The notes beneath the pieces are model-generated. The model had not been told where the DNA came from. It saw nothing but the letters and a program-made list of their open reading frames with translations, and searched no databases. A stretch of DNA of 44,029 nucleotides, taken from [Eubacterium] saphenum (GTDB lineage: Bacteria; Bacillota; Clostridia; Oscillospirales; Ruminococcaceae). The DNA lies in the NCBI GenBank assembly GCA_004554555.1, contig SFLN01000002.1, positions 1 to 44,029 of the forward strand. Reading direction: 5' to 3'. Of this stretch, positions 16,888-25,521 are shown in pieces. A program made the position numbers and the translations under genes. Position 1 is the first letter of the stretch; every line of letters starts with the position of its first letter.

Positions 16888-16916
16888 ATTGTACACTAAA
16901 ATCAAAAATTTTTCAA
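16888..16916 (-). promoter_or_regulatory. pgk promoter
   Basis: Minus strand TTGAAA (16911-16916), 17-bp spacer, TACAAT (16888-16893). Confidence 0.8.
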
Positions 16917-16960
16917 GTGTTTTTTTGTAAAATACATAGCTAATTTTGTAAAAAGCATAA

Positions 16961-16993
16961 CAAAATCCCGACAGGAAAAACCGCCGGGATTTA
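16961..16993 (-). terminator. acpP terminator
   Basis: Minus strand AAATCCCG...CGGGATTT with a short T tract, directly after acpP. Confidence 0.7.
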
Positions 16994-17005
16994 AAGGGTG
17001 TGAAA

Positions 17006-17239
17006 TTACTGCTTATCCTCGATATACTTAACGATATCGCCGACGAGCTTGATGTTCTCAACCTCGTCCTCGGGGATTTCAACGGAGAACTCGTCCTCGA
17101 TTGCCATAACAAGGTCAACAACATCGAGAGAGTCAGCGCCGAGGTCGTCGGTGATGGAAGAACCTTCCGTGATGGTTTCCTTATCTGCGATGTCGAGCTG
17201 GTCTGCGATAAGGTCTCTTACCTTTTCAAAAATGTCCAT
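17006..17239 (-). CDS. acpP: Acyl carrier protein
   Basis: Carries growing fatty acyl chains on a phosphopantetheine arm. 77 acidic residues with DDLGADSLDVVDLVMAIEDEF; the Ser of ADSLD is the prosthetic group site. TTGGAGGTT precedes the ATG. It follows accA by 119 bp but has its own promoter (17291-17319), which fits the high demand for ACP. Confidence 0.97.
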   Translation of the reverse strand: MDIFEKVRDLIADQLDIADKETITEGSSITDDLGADSLDVVDLVMAIEDEFSVEIPEDEVENIKLVGDIVKYIEDKQ

Positions 17240-17263
17240 TTATAAAACCTCCAAATATTTTTA

Positions 17264-17279
17264 CCGGATATTCCGGAAT
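17264..17279. promoter_or_regulatory. Palindromes in the acpP 5' UTR
   Basis: Perfect CCGGA-TAT-TCCGG (17264-17276) overlapping ATTCCGGAAT (17270-17279), just past the predicted start of transcription. It could be a regulator site or an RNA hairpin. It does not resemble the FapR consensus I know. Confidence 0.4.
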
Positions 17280-17290
17280 CGTCAAATACT

Positions 17291-17319
17291 ATTATAAAGC
17301 ATTATCTTAAAATAATCAA
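17291..17319 (-). promoter_or_regulatory. acpP promoter
   Basis: Minus strand TTGATT (17314-17319), 17-bp spacer, TATAAT (17291-17296). Confidence 0.8.
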
Positions 17320-17358
17320 TACCAAATTCTCAAAAATTGCAGGTAATTTTTACTAAAA

Positions 17359-18162
17359 TTATTCGGTAAACATACCAATTTTTCTAAATTTATGATAACG
17401 GTTGTCCAAAAGCGTGTTCAAGTCCACCGTTTTGAGCCTCGAAACCGCATCCACGATGTATTCATAGATACTGTCTGCGGTCACGGCAGGCTGGAGATGC
17501 GCGCCGCCCTCGGGCTCGGGGATAATCTTGTCGCACACGCCAAACCGCACCAAATCCTCCGCGGTTATCTTGAGAATTTCGGCTGCTTCCTTTTCCTTGG
17601 TCGGGTCTTTCCAAAGAATGGAAGCCGCGCTTCTCGGGGAAATTACGCTGTAAATCGCGTTCTGAAGCATCGCAAGCTCATCGCAGACAGCAAGAGCAAG
17701 CGCGCCGCCGCTGCCGCCCTCGCCGAGAATTACCGTGACAATCGGCGTTTTGAGCGTCATAAATTCGTACAAATTCCGCGCAATCGCTTCACCCTGGCAG
17801 CGCTTCTCCGCTTCAACTCCGCAGTAAGCGCCGGGCGTGTCCACAAGACACACAATCGGTCTGTGGAACTTTTCGGCTTGCTTCGCCAGACGCAGAGCCT
17901 TGCGGTAGCCCTCGGGGTGCGGCATCGCGAAATTCGATTTCTTGTTCTCGTCAAGCGTTCTGCCCTTGACCTGTGCGAGAACAGTTACCGGAGTATCGCT
18001 CAGAAAGCCGATTCCGCCGATAATCGCGCCGTCATCGCCGCACATTCTGTCGCCGTGGAACTCCATAAATCTCGTGAAAAGCGCGGGAATGTAATCGTTG
18101 ACGGTGGGGCGGTTCTTGTTGTGGATAAGCTCCATACGCTCCCAGGTGGTTAAATTATTCAT
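17359..18162 (-). CDS. accA: Acetyl-CoA carboxylase carboxyltransferase subunit alpha
   Basis: With AccD it moves the carboxyl group from biotin to acetyl-CoA, giving malonyl-CoA. 267 residues, shorter than E. coli AccA (about 319) because the N-terminal extension is reduced, as often in clostridia. Crotonase-fold motifs: DRMCGDDGAIIGGIGFL, NFAMPHPEGYRKALRL, CLVDTPGAYCGVEAEKRCQG, VILGEGGSGGALAL and SVISPRSAASILWKD. Its ATG overlaps the accD stop (TGATG), so the two subunits are translationally coupled. Confidence 0.96.
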   Translation of the reverse strand: MNNLTTWERMELIHNKNRPTVNDYIPALFTRFMEFHGDRMCGDDGAIIGGIGFLSDTPVTVLAQVKGRTLDENKKSNFAMPHPEGYRKALRLAKQAEKFHRPIVCLVDTPGAYCGVEAEKRCQGEAIARNLYEFMTLKTPIVTVILGEGGSGGALALAVCDELAMLQNAIYSVISPRSAASILWKDPTKEKEAAEILKITAEDLVRFGVCDKIIPEPEGGAHLQPAVTADSIYEYIVDAVSRLKTVDLNTLLDNRYHKFRKIGMFTE

Positions 18163-19043
18163 CAGCGCGCCTCCTTCGGAAAGCCGTGCAGCTTAAGTAT
18201 ATTCGAGAGCGCTTTTCTCATCATTCCGCGCTCAACTATCATATCCAGCAATCCGCTCTCCATCTGGAACTCTGCGGACTGGAAATCATCGGGAAGCCGC
18301 GTTCTCACGGTGTTCTGGATAACCCTGCGCCCCGCAAAGCCTATCAGCACCTTCGGCTCGGCAATCAGTATATCGCCGAGGCTCGCAAACGACGCCTGAA
18401 CGCCGCCCGTCGTGGGGTCGGTCAGAACCGTTACATAAAGCCCGCCCGCGTCGTTGTGACGTTTAACGGCACCCGAGGTTTTCGCCATCTGCATAAGGGA
18501 GATTATGCCCTCCTGCATTCTCGCGCCGCCCGAAGCCGTGAACATAATTACGGGCAAGCCCTTTTCCGTTGCGTATTCAAACGCGCGGGTGATTTTCTCG
18601 CCGACAACGCTTCCCATACTCGCCATCATAAAGTGGCTGTCCATAATGCCCAAAACGCAGCGATAACCGCGGATTGTGCATTCTCCCGTGACGATTGCCT
18701 CTTTCATATTGCACTGTTCGCTCATTTTGGCAACCTTTTCCTCGTAGTGCGGGAAACCAATCGGGTTGAGCGAAACGAGATTTTCGTCAAGTTCGCGGAA
18801 GCTGTCCTTGTCAACGGTCATATCAAGCCGCTCCTGCCACGTCAAGCGCGCGTGATAGCCGCACTTCGGGCAGACCTTCATATTGTTCACAAATTCATCG
18901 TTGTACAAAACTCCGCCGCAGCGCGGGCATTTGAACAGCAAATCCTGCGGGATTTCAACGTCCTTTTCCGCTTCAGCTGAACTTTGGTGATTATCGTCGG
19001 TGAAACGCGCCTTGACGACCTTGAACATATCCTCAATATTCAT
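18162..19043 (-). CDS. accD: Acetyl-CoA carboxylase carboxyltransferase subunit beta
   Basis: Partner of AccA. 293 residues. A zinc ribbon opens the protein (FKCPRCGGVLYNDEF...VCPKCGYH, four Cys at about residues 34-56). The crotonase-fold body has GYRCVLGIMDSHFMMASMGSV, PVIMFTASGGARMQEGIISLMQMAK, DPTTGGVQASFASLGD and IGFAGRRVIQNTVR. It lies 6 bp after accC. Confidence 0.97.
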   Translation of the reverse strand: MNIEDMFKVVKARFTDDNHQSSAEAEKDVEIPQDLLFKCPRCGGVLYNDEFVNNMKVCPKCGYHARLTWQERLDMTVDKDSFRELDENLVSLNPIGFPHYEEKVAKMSEQCNMKEAIVTGECTIRGYRCVLGIMDSHFMMASMGSVVGEKITRAFEYATEKGLPVIMFTASGGARMQEGIISLMQMAKTSGAVKRHNDAGGLYVTVLTDPTTGGVQASFASLGDILIAEPKVLIGFAGRRVIQNTVRTRLPDDFQSAEFQMESGLLDMIVERGMMRKALSNILKLHGFPKEAR

Positions 19044-19049
19044 CGGCGA

Positions 19050-20399
19050 TTACTCCTCCATAATGTTTGTTCGGTTAAGATAACCGTTGTCGAATTCGCC
19101 CTTGACGAAATTCTCGTCACGCAGCAGGCGAAGCTGAAAATCAATGTTGGTTTCAACGCCGCCGATGATGAACTCCGCGAGTGCCACGCGCATTTTCATT
19201 ATCGCTTCTTCCCTGTCGCTGCCGTGAACAATCAGCTTGGCAATCATACTATCATAATACGGCGGGATTGTGTAGCCGGCATAAACCGCGCTGTCGATGC
19301 GCACGTTAAAGCCGCCCGGCGCGTGAAGCGAATTTATCGTTCCCGGGCAGGGACGGAAACCGTGGCGCGGGTCTTCGGCGTTTATGCGGCACTCAATCGC
19401 GTGTCCGCTCACCTTGACGTCCTTCTGCGAGAACCAAAGCTCCTCGCCCGCCGCAATCCTGATTTGCGCTTTAACAAGGTCAATTCCCGTGACAAACTCG
19501 GTTACGGGGTGCTCGACCTGAATTCTCGTGTTCATTTCCATAAAATAGAAATTCTTGTCCTTATCAACAAGAAATTCTATCGTACCCGCGTTGCGATAAC
19601 CGCAAGCCTTCGCCGCGCTAACCGCCGCATTTCCCATCTTCTCGCGAAGCTCCTCGGTCATAATCGGGCTTGGGCTTTCCTCGAGAACCTTCTGGTTTCT
19701 GCGCTGGAGCGAGCAGTCGCGCTCTCCGAGATGAACGACGTTTCCATAGTTGTCCGCGAGGAGCTGGAACTCGATGTGGCGCGGATTTACAAGGAATTTC
19801 TCGATGTAAATATCGCCGTTTCCGAAGAAATCGAGCGCTTCTTTGCTTGCCGTGAGGAAGTTGCTCTCAAGCTCGTCCTCGGTGTTGACAAGACGTATAC
19901 CGCGTCCGCCGCCGCCCGCCGAAGCCTTGAGCATAACGGGATAACCGATTTCCCGACAAAGCTCATACGCCTTTTCAAGCGACGGGACAACACCGTCCGA
20001 GCCGGGAATTACAGGCACTCCCGCGTTTTTCATCGTTTGCTTTGCGCTTGCCTTGTCGCCCATTGCGTCCATAATGTCGCCCGTGGGACCGATAAAGGTT
20101 ATTCCGCACTTCTCACACAAGCGCGCAAAATCCGCGTTTTCGGACAAGAATCCGAACCCCGGGTGAATTGCCTCGGCGTGGGTGATTTCACAAGCGGCGA
20201 GAATTGCCTTGGTGTTGAGGTAGCTGTCCTTTGAAGCGGCGGGACCTATACAAACAGCCTCGTCGGCAATCTGCGCGTGAAGCGCGGATTTATCCGCCTC
20301 GGAGTAAACCGCGACCGTCTTTATTCCGAGCTCTCGGCAGGCTCTCATTATGCGAATGGCAATTTCTCCGCGATTTGCAATAAGTATTTTATTAAACAT
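19050..20399 (-). CDS. accC: Biotin carboxylase
   Basis: ATP- and bicarbonate-dependent carboxylation of biotin on AccB. 449 residues, the usual size. Motifs: FNKILIANRGEIAIRIMRAC, ATP-grasp Gly loop KASAGGGGRGIRLV, RHIEFQLLADNYGNVVHLGERDCS, EMNTRIQVEHPVTEFVTGIDLV. The start at 20399 gives the classical MFNKILIANRGEIA; the longer frame adds six residues that include the GGGAG ribosome site. Confidence 0.98.
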   Translation of the reverse strand: MFNKILIANRGEIAIRIMRACRELGIKTVAVYSEADKSALHAQIADEAVCIGPAASKDSYLNTKAILAACEITHAEAIHPGFGFLSENADFARLCEKCGITFIGPTGDIMDAMGDKASAKQTMKNAGVPVIPGSDGVVPSLEKAYELCREIGYPVMLKASAGGGGRGIRLVNTEDELESNFLTASKEALDFFGNGDIYIEKFLVNPRHIEFQLLADNYGNVVHLGERDCSLQRRNQKVLEESPSPIMTEELREKMGNAAVSAAKACGYRNAGTIEFLVDKDKNFYFMEMNTRIQVEHPVTEFVTGIDLVKAQIRIAAGEELWFSQKDVKVSGHAIECRINAEDPRHGFRPCPGTINSLHAPGGFNVRIDSAVYAGYTIPPYYDSMIAKLIVHGSDREEAIMKMRVALAEFIIGGVETNIDFQLRLLRDENFVKGEFDNGYLNRTNIMEE

Positions 20400-20417
20400 T
20401 CCGTCAGCTCCCAACAA

Positions 20418-20858
20418 TTATTCGGACTTGGGCTCGGCAACCGCAAAGGAAATCTCTGCGGTAACGACTTTCTTGCCGTTGACCTTGGCAACAGCTTTTC
20501 CGAAGCCGATAGGACCTCTCTGCTCGGTCATCTCAACCGACAGCTCGAGCGTGTCGCCCGGCAGAACCTGTCCTCTGAAACGCGCCTTGTCGATACCCGC
20601 GAAGAACGCGATTTTGCCTCTGTTCTCCGGCAGCGAAAGCGCACAAACCGCACCCGCTTGCGCCAGCATCTCAATCATCAGCACACCGGGGGTTACGGGC
20701 TGTCCGGGGAAATGTCCCTTAAACCAGTATTCATCGGGCTTCAGGTACTTTTTCGCAGTAACGCGAACGCCCGGTTCAAGCTCCGTTACCTCATCGATAA
20801 GCAAAAACGGGTCGCGATGAGGGATAATTTCTTTGATTTGCTCAAGATTTAAAGTCAT
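20418..20858 (-). CDS. fabZ: 3-hydroxyacyl-ACP dehydratase
   Basis: Dehydrates 3-hydroxyacyl-ACP to the trans-2-enoyl form in chain elongation. 146 residues, hot-dog fold. IIPHRDPFLLIDEV and GHFPGQPVTPGVLMIEMLAQAGA contain the catalytic His and Glu. It sits between accB (9 bp) and accC (18 bp), the usual clostridial order. Confidence 0.97.
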   Translation of the reverse strand: MTLNLEQIKEIIPHRDPFLLIDEVTELEPGVRVTAKKYLKPDEYWFKGHFPGQPVTPGVLMIEMLAQAGAVCALSLPENRGKIAFFAGIDKARFRGQVLPGDTLELSVEMTEQRGPIGFGKAVAKVNGKKVVTAEISFAVAEPKSE

Positions 20859-20867
20859 AGCCGCTCC

Positions 20868-21350
20868 TTATTCAATTCTCATCAGCTTTTGTCCAAATTC
20901 CACGGGTTCGCCGTTGTTGACGTAAATTTCGGCAACCTTGCCCGAGAACTCGCTGTTAATCTCGTTCATCAGCTTCATACTCTCGATAATGCACACAACA
21001 TCGCCCGCGTTCACGCTGTCGCCGACCTTAACATAAGCAGGCTTCTCGGGAGCGGGTGACGAGTAAAACGTGCCGACAATCGGAGATGTGATAAAATTGC
21101 CCTTTACCTCTTCAACAGGCTTTGCGGAAGCCACAGGAGCGCTCCCCGCGGGCGCGGGCATAGCGGGCATCGGCATCGCGGGCATAACAGGCGGCACGGG
21201 ACGGCACTCGCCCTCGATAACGATATCGATAACCTCTGTACTGATTTTGATTTTGGAGAGCTTGTTCTCCTTGACAATCTTCGCAAGCGCCTCAACGCAC
21301 TCCACGGTGTCCTCGATAGGGGTAACGGTTTCTTTTTCCTTTGTACTCAT
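20868..21350 (-). CDS. accB: Biotin carboxyl carrier protein of acetyl-CoA carboxylase
   Basis: 160 residues. The N-terminal part (KIVKENKLSKIKISTEVIDIVI) is followed by a Pro/Ala/Met-rich linker (VPPVMPAMPMPAMPAPAG), and then the biotinyl domain with SPIVGTFYSSPAPEKP and IIESMKLMNEI, whose Lys receives biotin (Ser replaces the commoner Ala before Met). The start at 21350 has TTCGGAGGATT upstream. Confidence 0.96.
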   Translation of the reverse strand: MSTKEKETVTPIEDTVECVEALAKIVKENKLSKIKISTEVIDIVIEGECRPVPPVMPAMPMPAMPAPAGSAPVASAKPVEEVKGNFITSPIVGTFYSSPAPEKPAYVKVGDSVNAGDVVCIIESMKLMNEINSEFSGKVAEIYVNNGEPVEFGQKLMRIE

Positions 21351-21375
21351 TATAAATCCTCCGAAATTCAGTTGG

Positions 21376-22614
21376 TTATTCAACAGGGACAAGGCAGATA
21401 CAGCCGTTGTGACCGCCGAAGCCGAGCGAGTTGCTGAGCGCCGCGGTAACCTTCATCTCGCGCGTTCCCTCGGTGACATAATCGAGGTCGCACTCGGGGT
21501 CGGGCGTCTTGTAGCCGAGCGTGCGGTGAACCTTGCCGTTCTTGATGGAGAGCGCCGTGACGATAGCCTCAACGCCGCCTGCCGCACCGAGAAGGTGTCC
21601 GGTCATCGACTTTGTGGAGTTTATCGCGATATTCTTCGCGTGTTCACCGAAAGCCGCCTTGATAGCCTTGGTTTCGGTCATATCGTTCATGTGAGTGGAA
21701 GTGCCGTGAGCGTTGATATAGTTTACCTGCTCAAACGGAATTCCCGCTTCCTCGACAGCAAGCCGCATCGCCTGCGCACCACCGACGCCATCGGGGTCGG
21801 GACTTGTTTCGTGATAAGCGTCGCAGGTTGAGCCGTAGCCCTTGATTTCCGCGTAAATCTTCGCGCCGCGCGCCTTTGCGTGCTCGTATTCCTCGAGAAC
21901 AACAATTCCGCAGCCGTCGCCGAGAACAAAGCCGCTTCTCTCCGCGTCAAACGGGATAGAAGCCTTGTCAACGTCCTGGGAGCGCGTGATTGCCTTCATA
22001 TTGTTGAACGAAGCGAGGCAGAAACCGATATCGGCGTGCTCCGTGCCGCCCGCAAGCGCCGCGTCAAGATAGCCGTGCTTAATCATTCTGAACGCTTCGC
22101 CGATGGACTGAGTGCCGGTAGCGCAAGCCGTGGTTACGCAGAAATTCGAGCCTTTAAAGCCAAACTTGATGGCAACCGTTCCCGCAGCCATATTTCCAAT
22201 CATCTTGGTTATCGTGAACACGGAAACGCGCTTGTTGCCCTTTTCACGGTAATTGTACATTTCCTCGTAGGTGGTATCGATACCGCCGATTCCGCTGCCG
22301 ATAACGCAGCCGACCTTGAACGGGTCGATATCCTTCAAATCGGTTCCCGCGTCCTTGAGAGCCTGGTCCGCGCAGAAAACCGCGTACTGCGTAATAACAT
22401 CGCTTCTGCGAACCTCTTTCTTGTCGATAACGGAAGTCGGGTCAAAATTCTTGACTCTCGCGACAACGTTCAGATTATCCGGCTCCTGGTCGGGAAACCA
22501 CGGCGCAAGCGTAAAACCGTGCTTGCCTTCCATAAGGCTGTTCCAAAGCTCCTCGGGGGAGTTTCCGCAAGGAGTAACGCACCCCAGACCTGTAATTACA
22601 ACTCTTCTCTCCAT
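21376..22614 (-). CDS. fabF: 3-oxoacyl-ACP synthase II
   Basis: Condenses malonyl-ACP with acyl-ACP in elongation. 412 residues. RRVVITGLGCVTPCGN starts the protein. The Cys-His-His triad is visible: TTACATGTQSIGEA (Cys), NAHGTSTHMNDMTE (His) and MTGHLLGAAGG (His). Ends GFGGHNGCICLVPVE. It is 13 bp after fabG and 25 bp before accB. Confidence 0.97.
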   Translation of the reverse strand: MERRVVITGLGCVTPCGNSPEELWNSLMEGKHGFTLAPWFPDQEPDNLNVVARVKNFDPTSVIDKKEVRRSDVITQYAVFCADQALKDAGTDLKDIDPFKVGCVIGSGIGGIDTTYEEMYNYREKGNKRVSVFTITKMIGNMAAGTVAIKFGFKGSNFCVTTACATGTQSIGEAFRMIKHGYLDAALAGGTEHADIGFCLASFNNMKAITRSQDVDKASIPFDAERSGFVLGDGCGIVVLEEYEHAKARGAKIYAEIKGYGSTCDAYHETSPDPDGVGGAQAMRLAVEEAGIPFEQVNYINAHGTSTHMNDMTETKAIKAAFGEHAKNIAINSTKSMTGHLLGAAGGVEAIVTALSIKNGKVHRTLGYKTPDPECDLDYVTEGTREMKVTAALSNSLGFGGHNGCICLVPVE

Positions 22615-22627
22615 ACTTCCTCCGAAA

Positions 22628-23359
22628 TTACATACTTAATCCGCCGCTGATTTCGATAATCTGTCCCGTGACGTATGACGACTCCTCGCCGCAGAGGAAC
22701 GCGACAACATTTGCGACCTCGTCCGCCGTGCCGTAACGCTTCATCGCAATCTGCGCGAGGATAGCGTTTTTCTGTTCATCGGTGAGCTTGTCGGTCATCG
22801 GCGTGCTGATAAAGCCGGGAGCAACCGCGTTCACGCGAATACCGCGCGAACCGAGCTCTTTCGCAGCGGTTTTGGTCATCGAGATAACCGCGCCCTTTGA
22901 AGCCGAGTAGTTCATCTGTCCGGGGTTTCCGTAAAGTCCCGCAACGGACGCGAGATTTACGATACTGCCGCCCTTCTGGCGAAGCATAACCGCGCCTACA
23001 AGCTTTGTCATATTGAACACGGATTTCTGGTTAATTCTGATAACATCGTCATAGGTTTCCTCGCTCATTCTGAGAAGCAGACCGTCGCGGGTGATACCGG
23101 CGTTGTTGACGAGAACGTCGATTGTGCCAAACTCCTCCTTGACCTTCTTGACCATTTCCTCGCACTGAGCGTAGTTTGAAACATCGCACGCGTAAACGCT
23201 CGCCTTAACGCCGAGCGCGCGGCACTCCTCGGCGGTTTGCTCGCCCGCCTGCTCGGAAAGCTCGTTGATGACGATATCGAACCCGTCCTTTGCAAGACGC
23301 TTGGCAATCGCCGCGCCTATTCCTCTTCCGGAACCAGTAATAATTGCAGTTTTACTCAT
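22628..23359 (-). CDS. fabG: 3-oxoacyl-ACP reductase
   Basis: NADPH-dependent short-chain dehydrogenase that reduces the keto group. 243 residues. GSGRGIGAAIA nucleotide-binding motif, VLVNNAGITRDG, and the catalytic set Asn-Ser-Tyr-Lys in NLASVAGLYGNPGQMNYSAS and KGA. The ISGGLSM C-terminus is typical of FabG. Confidence 0.97.
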   Translation of the reverse strand: MSKTAIITGSGRGIGAAIAKRLAKDGFDIVINELSEQAGEQTAEECRALGVKASVYACDVSNYAQCEEMVKKVKEEFGTIDVLVNNAGITRDGLLLRMSEETYDDVIRINQKSVFNMTKLVGAVMLRQKGGSIVNLASVAGLYGNPGQMNYSASKGAVISMTKTAAKELGSRGIRVNAVAPGFISTPMTDKLTDEQKNAILAQIAMKRYGTADEVANVVAFLCGEESSYVTGQIIEISGGLSM

Positions 23360-23392
23360 AGTTTAACCCCTTCTATATAATAATGCATCTTT

Positions 23393-24391
23393 TTATACTT
23401 CCATAATGATAGAACCGAATGTAAGTCCCGCGCCGAAGCCGACCATACAAAGCTTCATACCCTTTTTAACTCTGCCCGCGCGGTTGAGCTCGTCAAGCGC
23501 CACGGGAATGCACGCGCTGGAAACATTTCCCATATATTCAATGTTTGTATAAACCTTCTCGGGTGTAATTCCGAGCAGCTCGGTTGCCTTGGCAATGATG
23601 CGGAGATTTGCCTGATGCGGGATAACCAAATCCAACTCCTCGGGCGAAATCCCGAAATCCTTCGCGACAACGCTCACTGCGTTTGACATCGCGTTTACTG
23701 CGAATTTATAGACCGCTTTTCCGTCTTGAACCAAAAAATTCTTCTTCGCGAACGTATCGAAACGGTTGTTGAAGAACTCGTCCTCGTTTTCGTAGAACGG
23801 GCAGTTGCTCTCGTAGTGAACCTTGCAGTAGAGCGCCTCAAACTCGTCGCCCTCCGCGCCCATAAACGAGCTGAACTTCTTCTCGCTCTTTCTGAGGACA
23901 ACAGCTCCCGCCGCGTCGCCGAAAAGAATGCAGGAAGCTCTGTCGGTGTAGTCCTGCTGAGCGGAAAGCTTTTCGCTTGCCACAACGAGCACGTTTTTGT
24001 GTGCGCCGGTTTCGAGGAACTTGTGCGCGATATCAACCGCCGTAATAAAGCCCGTGCAGGCGCTGTTCACATCGAAGCAGGACGCGTTCTTCGCGCCGAT
24101 TTGCTTCTGTATAAGGCAGGACATCGCGGGATAGAAGAAATCGGGCGTGCAGGTTGAAACGATGATGAGGTCGATTTCCTCTGCGGACATTCCCGCGTTT
24201 TCAAGCGCGTTTTTCGCGGCGTTCACGCCCATAAAATAATTCGGCTTGTCCACGGCGATGTGGCGCTGTTTGATACCGGTTCTCGGGAAAATCCACTCGT
24301 CCGAGGTGTCGAGAATTTCCGAAAACTTGTCGTTATCGGCAACAAATTCGGGAAAATAACTTCCTGTTCCTAATATTTCTATTCCGCTCAT
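23393..24391 (-). CDS. fabH: 3-oxoacyl-ACP synthase III
   Basis: Starts fatty acid synthesis by condensing an acyl-CoA primer with malonyl-ACP. 332 residues. Cys-His-Asn triad: DVNSACTGFI, VIPHQANLRI and EYMGNVSSACIP. The DTSDEWIFPRTGIKQRHI block and the ending GFGAGLTFGSIIMEV are typical. The ATG at 24391 has AAGGAGAT upstream. First gene of the fab-acc operon, with its promoter at 24512-24540 and a leader of about 110 nt. Confidence 0.97.
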   Translation of the reverse strand: MSGIEILGTGSYFPEFVADNDKFSEILDTSDEWIFPRTGIKQRHIAVDKPNYFMGVNAAKNALENAGMSAEEIDLIIVSTCTPDFFYPAMSCLIQKQIGAKNASCFDVNSACTGFITAVDIAHKFLETGAHKNVLVVASEKLSAQQDYTDRASCILFGDAAGAVVLRKSEKKFSSFMGAEGDEFEALYCKVHYESNCPFYENEDEFFNNRFDTFAKKNFLVQDGKAVYKFAVNAMSNAVSVVAKDFGISPEELDLVIPHQANLRIIAKATELLGITPEKVYTNIEYMGNVSSACIPVALDELNRAGRVKKGMKLCMVGFGAGLTFGSIIMEV

Positions 24392-24402
24392 CAAAAATCT
24401 CC

Positions 24403-24431
24403 TTGATTTTATTTTAAAAATATTGTATAAT
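24403..24431 (+). promoter_or_regulatory. fabD-aroE-aroK promoter
   Basis: TTGATT (24403-24408), 17-bp spacer, TATAAT (24426-24431). It lies inside the fabH leader, so the fabD and fabH 5' UTRs overlap in antisense by roughly 70 nt. Confidence 0.65.
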
Positions 24432-24511
24432 AATAACGCAACTTGTTTAAAGAACTCTCCGAACGTTTTTCAACAGTCTGAGAATGTTCCACAAAATAAC
24501 AATACATTATT

Positions 24512-24540
24512 ATTTTACCCTATTTTGTGTAATTTGTCAA
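24512..24540 (-). promoter_or_regulatory. fabH operon promoter
   Basis: Minus strand TTGACA (24535-24540), 17-bp spacer, TAAAAT (24512-24517). Confidence 0.8.
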
Positions 24541-24593
24541 GTAGCTTAGATGAAATTAAACGGCAAAACGCCGGGGAAAGGAAAAATTTTATT

Positions 24594-25520
24594 ATGAAAA
24601 AGGCATTTTTATTTTCGGGACAAGGCTCGCAGTATCAGGGAATGGGGCTGGATTTGGCAGAAAAATTCACACCTGCGAAGGAAATCCTGGAGTGCGGCTC
24701 GGACATCCTGGGCTTTGACCTGAAGGACAAGCTTGCGAATTCGACTGCCGAGGAGCTTGCGCAGACGCGTCTTTCGCAGCCCGCGATATTCACGGCTTCG
24801 CTGCTGTCGCTTTGCGCGGCTCGTGAAAACGGTCTGGACTGCGAGGCGGTTGCGGGACACTCGCTTGGTGAGTACGCGGCGATGTACGCAAGCGGAATGC
24901 TGACGCTGGAGGACGCTTTCAAGGCAATCAAGCTGAGAAGTGAAGCTATGGCAAAGGCTGCCGAGAACTCAACAGGCGCGATGGCGGCAATCATCGGCGC
25001 GGACAACGAAACCATCGACAAAATCTGCGGCGAGGTAAACGGCTTCCTTGCTCCCGCAAACTACAACTCCCCCGTTCAGACGGTTATCGCAGGCGAGGGG
25101 GCTGCCGTTGACGAAGCAATCGTAAAGTTCACCGAAATGGGCAAACGCTCGGTTAAGCTGGCGGTTTCTGCGGCTTTCCACACGAAAATGATGAAGAGTG
25201 CTGCCGACGAGTTCAAGGAGGAAATCAAGAATTTCACGTTCAGCGCGCCGAAGTGCGATTTCTACGCGAACCTCTACGGCAAAAAGCTCGAGGACTTTTC
25301 CGATATGCCGAGCTATCTCGCGGCGCATATTTGCTCACCTGTGAAATTTGTGGACGAGCTGAACGCGATGCAGAGCGCGGGAATTGATACCTTCATCGAG
25401 CTTGGTCCGAATAAAGTATTGACAGGTTTGGTCAGAAAAACACTCAAGGGCGTTGTTTTCGCGAATATCGAGAACCTCGAATCGCTTGAAAAGGCGCTTG
25501 CCGCAGTTAAAGGAGAATAA
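24594..25520 (+). CDS. fabD: Malonyl-CoA:ACP transacylase
   Basis: Loads malonyl groups from CoA to ACP. 308 residues. FLFSGQGSQYQGMG at the start, catalytic Ser in AGHSLGEYAAM, Arg in IKLRSEAM, His in AAFHTKMM, and the ending ELGPNKVLTGLVRKT. The ATG at 24594 is chosen since the protein family starts here and GGGGAAAGGA lies upstream; the frame runs on to 24423 with unrelated residues. Unlike many clostridia, fabD lies apart from the fab operon, on the opposite strand, leading shikimate genes. Confidence 0.97.
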   Translation: MKKAFLFSGQGSQYQGMGLDLAEKFTPAKEILECGSDILGFDLKDKLANSTAEELAQTRLSQPAIFTASLLSLCAARENGLDCEAVAGHSLGEYAAMYASGMLTLEDAFKAIKLRSEAMAKAAENSTGAMAAIIGADNETIDKICGEVNGFLAPANYNSPVQTVIAGEGAAVDEAIVKFTEMGKRSVKLAVSAAFHTKMMKSAADEFKEEIKNFTFSAPKCDFYANLYGKKLEDFSDMPSYLAAHICSPVKFVDELNAMQSAGIDTFIELGPNKVLTGLVRKTLKGVVFANIENLESLEKALAAVKGE

Positions 25521-25521
25521 G

